A stretch of 12,486 bases of DNA from an uncultured Ruminococcus sp. (GCA_900540005.1 UQEM01000066.1:1-12486); one strand, 5' to 3'. Numbered from the stretch's first letter, positions 1 through 8,194 are shown. The notes: a model not told the origin generated them from the sequence alone. Numbers and translations are program-made.

Positions 1-1
1 G

Positions 2-42
2 CCTTTGGAATCCGCTAAAGGGTTAACAACCCTTTAGAATCC
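2..42. repeat. Perfect 10-bp hairpin flanked by two near-identical 12-mers
   Basis: Positions 15-24 (CTAAAGGGTT) and 28-37 (AACCCTTTAG) form a perfect 10-bp inverted repeat with a 3-nt loop. On the plus strand CCTTTGGAATCC at 2-13 and CCTTTAGAATCC at 31-42 are direct copies differing at one base, 29 bases apart, and the second overlaps the right arm of the hairpin. Neither strand has a run of T after the stem, so it is a poor intrinsic terminator. A hairpin combined with repeated GGATTCYAAAGG (minus-strand reading) looks like the edge of a small dispersed palindromic element, but the window ends here and this stays an inference. Confidence 0.5.
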
Positions 43-60
43 CATTATTAGTTAACAATA

Positions 61-92
61 AAAGGATATCCGAACTTTATCGGATATCCTTT
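61..92 (-). terminator. Rho-independent terminator of the operon
   Basis: Positions 61-73 (AAAGGATATCCGA) and 80-92 (TCGGATATCCTTT) are perfectly complementary, giving a 13-bp stem with a 6-nt loop. Read on the minus strand the stem ends in CCTTT and is followed by TATTGTTAAC, a U-rich tail. The stem begins 16 bases after the stop codon of the last gene. This is the only convincing terminator structure after the promoter at the other end, and it marks the 3' end of the eight-gene transcript. The stem is also A-rich on its 5' side in the plus direction, so it could work in both directions if a convergent gene lies to the left. Confidence 0.88.
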
Positions 93-108
93 ACTTAATG
101 TGTGTGTA

Positions 109-1146
109 TTATCCAACCAGTCCCGAACGCTCGATGCCTTCGGTGAAGTACTTCTGGAGGAATGCGTATAGAATGAGGATAGGCGCTATCGAAATGAGAC
201 AGCCTGCCTCCTTCCACACTATCTGCTCACGCGGACTTATCTGAACAGTCGGGTCGTTGAAGAGCTTTATCTTCAGCTCGTTGTCAAGATTTGTGAGCAT
301 GAGCGCAACCGTCTTTGTATCGGTAAAGAACGTTGTGCTTACATAGTAATCGTTCCAGTACCATACTACCGAGAAAAGGAATACGGTAAGGAATGATGAT
401 GCCGCATTAGGAACCATTACGCGAATAAATGTCTTAAACGGGCCGCAGCCGTCTATGTAGGCAGCGTCCTCAAGCTCGCGGGGAAGTCCCTTGAAGAACT
501 GACGGAAAATAAGTATCATCAGTCCCGAACGGATACCGTTTGCGGTCAGTGCAGGCAGATACATCGTCCACATTGTGTCGATAAGGTTTACCTTGCCAAA
601 GAGGAAGTATCTGAACTGCGTGTACAGCGGCAGAGATATTACCTGCGTCGGAACGAGTATCATCATGATAACCACTCCGAAAAGTATCCCCTTGCCCTTG
701 AATTTGAATCTTGCGAAACCGTAGCCTGTTATCGCGCACGAGATGACCTGCACGAGCGAGCAGCCTACGTTGAGAATGAGCGTGGTTTTCAGCGTATTCC
801 AGAAGTCCATTGCCTGGATCGTCTCTTTCAGAACATTCAGGGTGTAGTGACGCGGGATCCACATAACCGTCGGGTCGCTCATGTCGCTTCTTTCTCTGAA
901 AGTACAGCTTATCATGTAGATAAGCGGATAGAGGATAACGAAACCGAGTCCGAAAAGTATCACAAAGCGGAAGAACGGCCACACCTTCTCGGCAATGGTC
1001 TTTCTCCTGAGATAGGTTCTCTCAGCCTTGGACATGGACTGCATACGGATCTTTTTCGCCTCTTTTTTGCTCATGCCGCTGCCTATCCCGGCTTCGGTCT
1101 TGACTACAGCTCCACCGGCTGCAGCAGTTACTGGCTTTTCTGACAT
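109..1146 (-). CDS. Carbohydrate ABC transporter permease, MalG-like (pair 2)
   Basis: Inner-membrane channel subunit of a family-1 (CUT1) sugar importer, pairing with the MalF-like protein just upstream. The 345-residue protein has about six membrane segments, the first near residues 58-80. The EAA loop that docks the ATPase lies near residues 222-245 (ELEDAAYIDG, then VMVP), fitting the family pattern of EAA, G and a later proline. An N-terminal tail of about 57 residues, basic and rich in Ala/Lys, precedes the first helix; CUT1 MalG-like subunits are usually about 270-300 residues, so this tail explains the extra length. The ATG start has a strong AAGGAGGTG site 9 bases (core) upstream, overlapping the stop codon of the preceding gene. 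It is the last gene of the operon and is followed by the terminator at 61-92. Substrate unknown. Confidence 0.92.
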   Translation of the reverse strand: MSEKPVTAAAGGAVVKTEAGIGSGMSKKEAKKIRMQSMSKAERTYLRRKTIAEKVWPFFRFVILFGLGFVILYPLIYMISCTFRERSDMSDPTVMWIPRHYTLNVLKETIQAMDFWNTLKTTLILNVGCSLVQVISCAITGYGFARFKFKGKGILFGVVIMMILVPTQVISLPLYTQFRYFLFGKVNLIDTMWTMYLPALTANGIRSGLMILIFRQFFKGLPRELEDAAYIDGCGPFKTFIRVMVPNAASSFLTVFLFSVVWYWNDYYVSTTFFTDTKTVALMLTNLDNELKIKLFNDPTVQISPREQIVWKEAGCLISIAPILILYAFLQKYFTEGIERSGLVG

Positions 1147-1160
1147 TGATCCGCACCTCC

Positions 1161-2207
1161 TTAATCTACCTCATAGTAAATAAACTTATTTACTATGGCG
1201 GTTATCAGGGCGATAGCAGCAAGCACGATGAGGAAGTAGATCCACGCCATTGCCGAAGCCTCGCCGAATGCCCAACTGTTTTTCATCTCGATGATTCGCT
1301 TCATGACGCTGTTGGTCGGACTTGTGAACGAGTCGATTACCGTGAATATCAGGTTTGCGAGAATGAACGGGCTGACGTATGGGAAAGTTATCTTCCAGAA
1401 ATACTCCCAAGCGGTAGCTCCCTCCATCTGGGCAGCTTCCTTAGCTGACGGAGGAATGTTCTGGAGTGCGGCAAGGAACAGAAGTATCTGTATGCCCGAG
1501 CTCCAGACGATACCGAAAATATTGTCGGCAACGGTAGAGATAATGGTGCTCATGTTGTCGCTGAGACCGTAAATTCCGAGGAATTCCAGCAGCGAGCCGA
1601 CCATGTCCGTTGAGAACATTGTCGAAAACTGATCTGCACCTGTATTGCCTGTAGTTCCCATATCGCCGTTGATGATCTTGTAAACAGGGCCCGTTGCGAT
1701 GATAACGGGGAGGAAGAATATTGCTCGCGAAAGCGCTCTGCCCTTGAACTTCTGATTGAGTATTACTGCGATAAACAGCGAGAATATAAGAACGAGCGGA
1801 GTTTTCCACAGCGTTTCAAGGAGAGTGTCGCCGAGATATTCCGTATAGTTGGGGTCTGAAAACAGTACCTTTGAGTATTTATCAAGTCCCACCCACGAGG
1901 TATCGAGTGAACCGGGATTTACCGTTACCTCATTGAATGAGTAATAGAGCGACTTGAACAGCGGAATGATGAAGAATAACAGAGTTCCAACCATCCACAG
2001 CGAAATAAATCCGTAGCCGTAGAGCGCCTTGCGCTTTTCGTAGGCAAGCTTATGGTGCTTAGGTTCTTTTGCCGAGACCGATAGCGGCTCTGCGGGCACA
2101 GAATCTCCTGCCTTGAGCGGCGGGAGCTCCGTTCCTACGACAGCTTTGCGCTGGGCGGCTATCTTCTTTGCCGCTTCTATTTCGGGGTCTGCCTTTTTGC
2201 GTGCCAT
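1161..2207 (-). CDS. Sugar ABC transporter permease, MalF-like (pair 2)
   Basis: Second channel subunit of the downstream importer. The 348-residue protein carries the EAA loop near residues 257-280 (KEAAQMEGATAWEYFWKI, then FP), the docking site for a cytoplasmic ATPase. A charged N-terminal tail of about 65 residues (MARKKADPEIEAAKK onward) precedes the first helix, and a long loop rich in Gly, Thr and Ser (about residues 160-205, GTTGNTGADQ onward) is predicted outside the membrane, where it could contact a binding protein. The start ATG shares one base with the stop of the DUF5696-like gene (TGATG), suggesting translational coupling; the nearest good Shine-Dalgarno site, AAGGAGG at 2226-2220, is 12 bases from the ATG, slightly long. 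A stop-to-start gap of 14 bases leads to its MalG-like partner. No binding-protein gene stands beside this pair, so its partner is either the operon's first gene or a protein encoded elsewhere. Confidence 0.92.
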   Translation of the reverse strand: MARKKADPEIEAAKKIAAQRKAVVGTELPPLKAGDSVPAEPLSVSAKEPKHHKLAYEKRKALYGYGFISLWMVGTLLFFIIPLFKSLYYSFNEVTVNPGSLDTSWVGLDKYSKVLFSDPNYTEYLGDTLLETLWKTPLVLIFSLFIAVILNQKFKGRALSRAIFFLPVIIATGPVYKIINGDMGTTGNTGADQFSTMFSTDMVGSLLEFLGIYGLSDNMSTIISTVADNIFGIVWSSGIQILLFLAALQNIPPSAKEAAQMEGATAWEYFWKITFPYVSPFILANLIFTVIDSFTSPTNSVMKRIIEMKNSWAFGEASAMAWIYFLIVLAAIALITAIVNKFIYYEVD

Positions 2208-5044
2208 CAGAATCTGATTCCTCCTTCCTGCGAATACTGTGAAAGGTCGATGAGCTTACCGTTGTAGTCAACGGTCTTAGCTTCGAGGTCAACCTTTACG
2301 ACCGTGCCGTTTTCATAAGTTGTAGTGATGTAATTCCCGTCGTTTTTGACATCGTATCCTGTGATAAAGCTGTCGCTCACATCGCGCAGGATAGGATCAA
2401 GGAGCTTATACTCCTCTGTTGCCGTATCTATCCAATGCTCATAGTTTGCATAGTAGTAGCTGTCGTACTCAGTGTCTTTAAGCTCGCTCGTCTCCTCGTA
2501 GATCATGTCATAGCTGAGATTACTTCCCGTTGCTATCGCCATGAGGAGCAGAGTCTCGGAATCCGCGTCGCCGTTAATAGCGGTGGTCGAATACGGGATA
2601 ACTCCGTGCATTACGAGCTGATAGAACGGAATGTCCTCATCGAAAACGTCAAAGTGGCTCGAAGAAAGAGGCACATTCGTGATGTGGCTCACATACGGCA
2701 GAGCGTAAGCATTTGCGCTGTCTGCGAGAATGCCGTTGCCGAGCGAGCTGTCAAGCTGCTCATAGCCCTTTTCGAGCATTTCCATTGCGTTGTAGCGCGA
2801 AACGCTCTTTTTGCCGTAGTCTCCGTAGAGTGAAGTCGTAAGATTTGCGACCGAGATTCCGCCGAGGTCCGCATCAGAATAGCTTGACGAAAGGTCGCTG
2901 AAAATGTCACCGAAATAGCTCGGCGAGAGAAGCGACATATTCTTCTTGAAGCCGTCCGGAATTCCGTATGCTCTGTCGTAGCTTACAATTCGCGAATACG
3001 AGCCCGAAACTCTTACTGCCGTATCCGAGAACGAGTAATAACCGTTGCCTGAGTAGAAGTCGCGATTGTCGGAAACAGGATACAGCGTGTATCCGCTTTC
3101 GTCAATGAAATCCCTGAGGCTCTGAAAATCGCTCTTACCGCCGAGAGTTCCCGAGGGCTTGGCATCGGTATCGACCTTGTTCTTGATACCGTCATTTGTC
3201 CAGTTGCTGTATGAAGCAACTACATCATCAACGCCCTTGTCCTTGAGCTTTGAGAGTATCTCCTCAGCCTGACTGTAGCTCGTGATAGGAGTTTTGAGCG
3301 TTACGGGGATTCCGAGGATAGGTCTTTTCTTCTGAACGCCGCCGTACAGATCAACGTACATTGAAGCGGTATCCGCCTGTGAGCGTATCTTTACGCCGTC
3401 CTCCTCCAGAAGGTACTGTCTGTAGCGCTGAGCCACGTCAACGTAGCTTGCGTCCTCCTTGGCAATAGGATAGTAAAGCAGCTCGATATCGTCAGAGATA
3501 ATGTCTCCGCTTTCAAAAACAGTGAATTTCTCGTTGCTGTTGCCCGACATATAAAAGCTGTCAGTACCGCGGAGAGTGAATGTAAAGTTACAGAAATTGT
3601 AGCTGCTGTTGGACTGCTTTGAAACATTCGTGGTAAGGGTAGCATTTGAGTCGCCCTTTGATGCCACGACGAGCATAGCGTTGTCCTCCTTGACTATGCC
3701 GTATACAGGCAGGTATATCTGCTCGGTAACTGCGCCCTTTGTGGCAGGGACAACAGTTACGTCCGAACCGTATACCTTCTGCATATAGGTGTTTGCCTGC
3801 ATGGTCCTGTTATTGTTAAAGCGCACGAGCGCTCCGCTTCCGTCGGGGATAACAAAGTATCCGTCCTCCTTGTCGGAAGCCGCGCCGAAACTGCCGAGAA
3901 CGGTCATTTCGGTTATTATCTTTCCCGAGGTAGTCTCCTCTATTTCGGAGACCTTCACGCTCGCCTTGAGGTGATCGTCCTCAATGGTGTACTCGACAGG
4001 ATACTTGAATCCCGACTTTGAGTAGTTGTACACGACCCTGATACCGCCGTCTATATCGCTTACGCTGATAGTGCAGTCGTCCGTGCCGGAGCGGAGAAGG
4101 TTGTTGTTGGAACGGTTCGCAACATCACCGTAACGCATAACGTTCGATGATCTCATCTCATCAACAAGAAGCTGTGTAGCGACCGTATCCTGTGTAGCTT
4201 CGAGCGGAGACGACCACCAGATGTAGCCGGTCTCAAGGTTCTCAACGCCGAAAATAGCGTTGCGCTTGTCAACTATCATTCTGAGCTTGTCGCTTTCAGC
4301 GCCGTACTCAAATGCACCGTAGTAGTGGCTCATGTCCGCAGAAACCCACGCAAATTCGCCCGATTCTGCTTCGTATATCCTGATACCGTCCTCCTCACGG
4401 GCATAGGTGAAGATATCGTCAATGTCCTTGAGGTCGTCATCGAGGAGTTCGAGAGTATTTCCGTCCGCCGAGAGGAACGCCGTTGTGCTGTCGAGAGATG
4501 AGATTATCTTCCTCATCCTCAGCGGCTTTGTGACTTCCTCATCTGTCACGATAATGTATCTGCCTGCCTCGCTGACGAAAAGCTTTCCGTCGTCGCATTT
4601 TGTGCCGCTTTCAAATGAAGCTACCGCTGTTCCCGTTTCGGTGTCGAATGCAGTAAGTTCGCCGAGTTTTTTTATCTCGTCAACCTTGTCGGCAAAAGCC
4701 GCCTGCTCATCGGTGTAGTCCTTTTTCTTGGGCTTTTCGCCGTATTCGCGCTCCCAGAGGAAGTCGTCGATCTTATCCTGCTTATAATAGATGTCGAGTC
4801 CATCGATCGTGCCTATTTTTTCGAGGTACAGCTCGGCGTCTTGAAGCGACAGCTCTATTTCCTTTTCCTTTGTCTCGGTGCGCTTTACCTTTTCGGCAGC
4901 AGCCTCATCGCCGCTGTCCTCAGTTGTTTCGTCCACAGCCGCCGCACCGCTTTCATCGGTGTCGTCAGCGTAGATATTTCCCGAAACCGTCATAGTCGAA
5001 ACGGCAAGCAGACAAAGTAAAAATCTTTTAATCTTGTTACTCAT
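2207..5044 (-). CDS. Secreted DUF5696-like protein, possible glycoside hydrolase
   Basis: Large exported protein of 945 residues, placed in the DUF5696 family by recollection of family motifs rather than by search. A signal peptide ends near residue 26 (IYA before DD); there is no lipobox and no C-terminal helix, so it is probably released or held by partners. After an acidic linker (about 27-60) comes a beta-rich region (about 60-540) including FVIPDGSGALVRFNNN at 397 onward, then an alpha/beta region from about 563 (DLYGGVQKKRPILGIPV) through GGISVANLTTSLYGDY, ILADSANAYALPYVSH (772 onward) and IPFYQLVMHG. A beta sandwich followed by a barrel-like segment resembles clan-level architecture of retaining glycosidases (GH31/36/101/129 type), so glycan trimming is plausible, but no catalytic pair can be assigned by eye. 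The ATG follows GGCGGTGAT, an extended Shine-Dalgarno match with one mismatch, and an 18-base gap after YIP1. Function unproven. Confidence 0.85.
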   Translation of the reverse strand: MSNKIKRFLLCLLAVSTMTVSGNIYADDTDESGAAAVDETTEDSGDEAAAEKVKRTETKEKEIELSLQDAELYLEKIGTIDGLDIYYKQDKIDDFLWEREYGEKPKKKDYTDEQAAFADKVDEIKKLGELTAFDTETGTAVASFESGTKCDDGKLFVSEAGRYIIVTDEEVTKPLRMRKIISSLDSTTAFLSADGNTLELLDDDLKDIDDIFTYAREEDGIRIYEAESGEFAWVSADMSHYYGAFEYGAESDKLRMIVDKRNAIFGVENLETGYIWWSSPLEATQDTVATQLLVDEMRSSNVMRYGDVANRSNNNLLRSGTDDCTISVSDIDGGIRVVYNYSKSGFKYPVEYTIEDDHLKASVKVSEIEETTSGKIITEMTVLGSFGAASDKEDGYFVIPDGSGALVRFNNNRTMQANTYMQKVYGSDVTVVPATKGAVTEQIYLPVYGIVKEDNAMLVVASKGDSNATLTTNVSKQSNSSYNFCNFTFTLRGTDSFYMSGNSNEKFTVFESGDIISDDIELLYYPIAKEDASYVDVAQRYRQYLLEEDGVKIRSQADTASMYVDLYGGVQKKRPILGIPVTLKTPITSYSQAEEILSKLKDKGVDDVVASYSNWTNDGIKNKVDTDAKPSGTLGGKSDFQSLRDFIDESGYTLYPVSDNRDFYSGNGYYSFSDTAVRVSGSYSRIVSYDRAYGIPDGFKKNMSLLSPSYFGDIFSDLSSSYSDADLGGISVANLTTSLYGDYGKKSVSRYNAMEMLEKGYEQLDSSLGNGILADSANAYALPYVSHITNVPLSSSHFDVFDEDIPFYQLVMHGVIPYSTTAINGDADSETLLLMAIATGSNLSYDMIYEETSELKDTEYDSYYYANYEHWIDTATEEYKLLDPILRDVSDSFITGYDVKNDGNYITTTYENGTVVKVDLEAKTVDYNGKLIDLSQYSQEGGIRF

Positions 5045-5062
5045 ATTATCACCGCCGTTTCA

Positions 5063-5692
5063 TCAGACTCTGACTCTGTAAGAGATCTCTGTGTAGATTG
5101 TGGAAATGAAGATGTATACCTGCTGGATAAGTGACATAAAGAGCACAAGCAGGAAGAGCATTATCAGCATTGCCACGATTGTAAGGATTATCGCAAAAAC
5201 AGTCTTGCCGAATGAATACTGGTGAACTGACTTTATCGCCGAAAACAGCAGTATCACCGACCAGCCCACGCCGATTATCCTTATTGCCTGCATGAACACA
5301 GCCTCGTCCTGAATGAGAATGTGCGAAAGCAGAACATTTATGAATATCTGCGCGATATACGGGATAAGCGCATAGGCGCTGTAAATGCAGATGTTCTTCA
5401 TCGTGCCCTCGCCGTCGAGGAGGGTGCAGACAGCCCAGTTGCCGACCACCCACGCTCCGAAGAGGACGATACTCTTGACAATGTAGGGGATTATGTTGAA
5501 CGTTTTATCATAGCTTATGCCGAACTGAAAGCCGTAAAGCCTTCCGTCAGCTATCTGTGCGAGGAAAAGGAGCAGAACGATCGCAAACGCTATTTTCAGC
5601 GAGCCTGCTTTTTTCCAGCGCATATCCTCAAAGCCTTCAGCCGGGTGGGTTATGGAATGTTTGACCCACTCGCCCGGTCTCAGATCCATCAT
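5063..5692 (-). CDS. YIP1 family multi-spanning membrane protein
   Basis: A 209-residue integral membrane protein with about five hydrophobic helices: near residues 33-50, 68-93, 101-122, 137-160 and 168-190. A cytoplasmic N-terminus (MMDLRPGEWVKHSITHPAEGFEDMR) precedes them. Polar residues at the helix edges and the overall pattern fit the YIP1 domain. Bacterial YIP1 proteins have no settled function; the family is named for eukaryotic vesicle-traffic proteins. The first ATG overlaps the stop of the NHL gene (ATGA at 5692-5689), a classic coupling arrangement, with a G-rich AGGGGG site 10 bases upstream; the adjacent second ATG is a possible alternative start. Tight coupling to the NHL gene suggests that the two proteins are made in similar amounts and may act as one membrane unit. 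A role in sugar uptake is inferred only from position. Confidence 0.85.
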   Translation of the reverse strand: MMDLRPGEWVKHSITHPAEGFEDMRWKKAGSLKIAFAIVLLLFLAQIADGRLYGFQFGISYDKTFNIIPYIVKSIVLFGAWVVGNWAVCTLLDGEGTMKNICIYSAYALIPYIAQIFINVLLSHILIQDEAVFMQAIRIIGVGWSVILLFSAIKSVHQYSFGKTVFAIILTIVAMLIMLFLLVLFMSLIQQVYIFISTIYTEISYRVRV

Positions 5693-7281
5693 TTCTGCTT
5701 TTCCCCCTCTCCGTCATTGATCTCTTTCATTTTTTCCGCGATCTCAGCGCGTTCCCTTTCGAGCTTGTCGCTGAGTTCCTGCTCGTTCTCGCGTTTTATC
5801 CGCTCCGCCTCTGCCGCAAGTTTTCGCTTTTTTAGCTTTTTGCTGAGTATCACGAGAGCCGCAATAACGATAACAGCTACTATTATAATAGTAGTGAAGT
5901 TCTTTTTGAGGTATTCCATTCGGTAGCCCTCGAACGCCTTGTTGTATATCCTCGGTGCGTCCGCGAGCTTTGCGTATTTCATCGAGCCTTCGTAGTCGCC
6001 CTTTCTCAGAAGAGCCGAAGCCACTCCGACATACGCTCTGCGGTAGTTACCGTCGCGCTTGAGGACTTCATACCACGGCTCAAGAGCCTCCTCGTAGTAA
6101 CCTGCATTGTACTTTGCTGTTGCCTCATGAACGATCTCGCCGAAAGATGTCTCGGTGAATATCGTGATAGTATCCTTTGAGGAATCGACAACGTAGAGGT
6201 TATTGTTGAGGGATTCCAGAGCGGCGACCTGATCGAATCCGCCTGTCTGCTTTGCGCGTGTACCGACAATGAACAGCAGATTGCAGTCCTCATCGTACTG
6301 GAAAATTCTTCCCGTTGTGAAGTCAAGGCAGTTTATTGTGCCGTCCTCAGCAATGTCGATATCGACTATCGCCGGCTGGAGCACCTTGTTCTGCGATGTA
6401 TCATACATCGGGGTGTAGTCTCCGAACGAGAGATCGAGGTTTGCAAAGATGTTGTTGCCTGCCGCATTGAGCTTCTTGACAGTATCGGTCGTCTGCGTGT
6501 TTGAGGACGTACAGGTGAAAATGAAGTCGCCGTCAATGTCAAAGCTTGTGATACCGGTCGGAACATTTCTCGCCCTGTGAGCTTTCTTCTCCTCGGACAT
6601 GAAAATGTTCTTGAGGTAGTTGCCGACTATCTCGGCTGTGGGTTCAACACGGTTTGCGCCGTAAAAGCCCGTGAATTCGCCCTGCGGATCAAACATTGCC
6701 GCACCGGTCGTGATGTTTCCGAGGACAACGTAGACATTTCCTGCCTTATCCGCAACAACACGCTGCGGAAGGAAGGTTCTTTTCTGGTCGTACACGTCGG
6801 AAGTCGGCTTTTTTATCTCGCTTACCACATTGGCGTCACGGTCACAGATGAGTACGCGCGAGTTCTCGGAATCGGCTATGTACAGCCAATCGTTCTCCTC
6901 GGAGACGTAAATTCCCATCGGTTTGTTGAGCGTGGTCACTGAGCCGTCCGGCATGGTGAAGCTGTCGTAGACTTTCTTCACCTTGTCCATGTCCTCATTT
7001 ACCTGAACTATGCGGTTGTTGCCTGTATCGGCAATGAAAAAGTCGTGATTGTAGTCGCAGAAGATGTCTCCGGGAGTTTCAAATGCCCCGATCCCGAGGT
7101 CGTATCCCGAAACAACTCTGTCCGCGATGTAGCCTGCCTGAGACGGGATAGCCTCGCCCCAGCGGTCGTAGTTGTAGACGTCATATGGTTCGCCTGCGGA
7201 CGCCGCGAGCGAAACTGCTGCCGTGCCTGCAATTGCAAGCGACATGACGGGCGCAAGAAGCTTTGATAATTTATTTTTCAT
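5689..7281 (-). CDS. Membrane-tethered NHL beta-propeller protein with TPR and cytoplasmic coiled coil
   Basis: A 530-residue bitopic protein. A signal peptide ends near residue 29 (ASA before GE). An NHL-type propeller follows (about 65-375), with clear repeats such as FFIADTGNNRIVQV and WLYIADSENSRVLICD. A helical TPR-like stretch (about 380-445, with YNAGYYEEALEPWYEVL and LLRKGDYEGSMKYAKLAD) leads to one membrane helix at about 462-481, then a Lys-rich stop-transfer segment and a charged coiled coil to the end, predicted in the cytoplasm. NHL propellers usually bind proteins, glycans or nucleic acids; TPRs bind proteins. The start is set at the ATG at 7281: GGAAGGAG lies 8 bases upstream of it, whereas the in-frame GTG at 7290 abuts that same site with no spacing. 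It follows pair 1 by 19 bases and overlaps YIP1. It may be a scaffold or a sensor spanning the membrane; no enzyme motif is visible. Confidence 0.88.
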   Translation of the reverse strand: MKNKLSKLLAPVMSLAIAGTAAVSLAASAGEPYDVYNYDRWGEAIPSQAGYIADRVVSGYDLGIGAFETPGDIFCDYNHDFFIADTGNNRIVQVNEDMDKVKKVYDSFTMPDGSVTTLNKPMGIYVSEENDWLYIADSENSRVLICDRDANVVSEIKKPTSDVYDQKRTFLPQRVVADKAGNVYVVLGNITTGAAMFDPQGEFTGFYGANRVEPTAEIVGNYLKNIFMSEEKKAHRARNVPTGITSFDIDGDFIFTCTSSNTQTTDTVKKLNAAGNNIFANLDLSFGDYTPMYDTSQNKVLQPAIVDIDIAEDGTINCLDFTTGRIFQYDEDCNLLFIVGTRAKQTGGFDQVAALESLNNNLYVVDSSKDTITIFTETSFGEIVHEATAKYNAGYYEEALEPWYEVLKRDGNYRRAYVGVASALLRKGDYEGSMKYAKLADAPRIYNKAFEGYRMEYLKKNFTTIIIVAVIVIAALVILSKKLKKRKLAAEAERIKRENEQELSDKLERERAEIAEKMKEINDGEGEKQK

Positions 7282-7297
7282 TATATCCACTCCTTCC
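7281..7297 (-). promoter_or_regulatory. Ribosome binding site that fixes the NHL gene start
   Basis: On the minus strand GGAAGGAG occupies 7297-7290, followed by TGGATATA and then ATG at 7281-7279. Eight bases separate the site from the ATG, the normal range. The longer reading frame would begin at GTG 7290-7288, whose first base is the last G of the site itself, leaving no spacing. The ATG start also gives a cleaner signal peptide (MKNKLSKLL). Confidence 0.85.
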
Positions 7298-7300
7298 GCG

Positions 7301-8182
7301 TCAGTCCTTGATGCCCGAATGAGCCATGGTCTCGATAACCTGTCTCTGTGCGAGCATGAATACTATAATAGGTGGAACAAGCATGAATACAGCCGCCGCC
7401 ATTGCTACGCCTGCTCTTGCAAGTCCTGATGAAGCCGCCTGTGTAACAACTGTCGGGAGAGTCTTGTACTGCTCCTGAAATACGACAGAGCCTGCCTGAA
7501 TGTTCCAAGCCGCCTGAAATGCGAAGATGATGAGGGTCATCAGCGCGGGTTTCTGGTTGGGCATTACTATCTGCCAGCAGATACGGAAAAGACCTGCTCC
7601 GTCAACCTTTGCCGCTTCGATCATGGCATCGGGGACTTGCCCGATCGACTGTCTCATGAGGAAGAGTCCCATAGGAGACGCTATCGAGGGGAGGACAAGC
7701 GCCCAGTATGTATCTATCATATGGAGCTTTGCCATAACGATGTACTGCATGATGTAGATAACGTTGCTCTGATAGAGGAGCGCTACAACGATTATGCTGT
7801 TGATGACCTTGCTTCCCGGAAAGCGGCACTTTGCAAGAACGAAAGCCGCCATGGAAGCGAAAATGCACTGTGCTATCGTAACTGTTGCGGTTACGAAAAT
7901 ACTGTTGAAAACGTATCTTGAAAACGGCACGCGGTTCTGGTGAAGTGCGCCGAACATCTCCTTGAAGTTGTCAAACGTAGGTCTTATCGCATACAGCTTA
8001 GGCGGAAAAATAAACAGCTCCTCAACGGGTTTTATCGACATTACGATAGTGAGGTATATCGGGAGAACCATGAAAAGTCCCAGTATTGTGAGGAACAGGA
8101 AAATAGCTACAGTACCGCTGATCTTTTTGCCTGCCTGTTTGTTTGAAGCTTTGAGCTTCATGGTATTGACTTGTGTTGCCAT
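7301..8182 (-). CDS. Carbohydrate ABC transporter permease, MalG-like (pair 1)
   Basis: Channel subunit of a CUT1-type sugar importer, paired with the MalF-like protein immediately upstream. The 293 residues are a typical family length. The first helix spans about 22-48 after a short basic N-terminus, with about six helices overall. The EAA loop lies near residues 189-210 (IEAAKVDGAGLFRICWQI, then MP), matching the conserved Glu-Ala-Ala, Asp-Gly and Pro positions that contact the ATPase. The ATG has AAGGAGG 7 bases upstream, and this site overlaps the stop codon of the MalF-like gene, so the two are almost certainly co-translated at matched levels. It follows the MalF-like stop by 12 bases. 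Together with the first two genes it makes a complete binding-protein plus permease set lacking only the ATPase. Confidence 0.94.
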   Translation of the reverse strand: MATQVNTMKLKASNKQAGKKISGTVAIFLFLTILGLFMVLPIYLTIVMSIKPVEELFIFPPKLYAIRPTFDNFKEMFGALHQNRVPFSRYVFNSIFVTATVTIAQCIFASMAAFVLAKCRFPGSKVINSIIVVALLYQSNVIYIMQYIVMAKLHMIDTYWALVLPSIASPMGLFLMRQSIGQVPDAMIEAAKVDGAGLFRICWQIVMPNQKPALMTLIIFAFQAAWNIQAGSVVFQEQYKTLPTVVTQAASSGLARAGVAMAAAVFMLVPPIIVFMLAQRQVIETMAHSGIKD

Positions 8183-8194
8183 TTCTCTGCCTCC

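Noticed and set aside
470..982. Minus-strand open frame of 170 codons inside the MalG-like gene of pair 2
   Set aside because: It lies in another frame of a clear permease, is rich in His and Arg, and lacks any hydrophobic pattern or start signal.
5321..5926. Plus-strand open frame of 201 codons opposite YIP1 and the NHL gene end
   Set aside because: It spans two well-supported minus-strand genes, has Arg/Ser-rich low-complexity composition typical of antisense frames, and has no domain or ribosome site.
7282..7290. GTG start for the NHL gene at 7290
   Set aside because: The GTG abuts its own Shine-Dalgarno site with no spacing; the ATG at 7281 sits 8 bases from it and is preferred.
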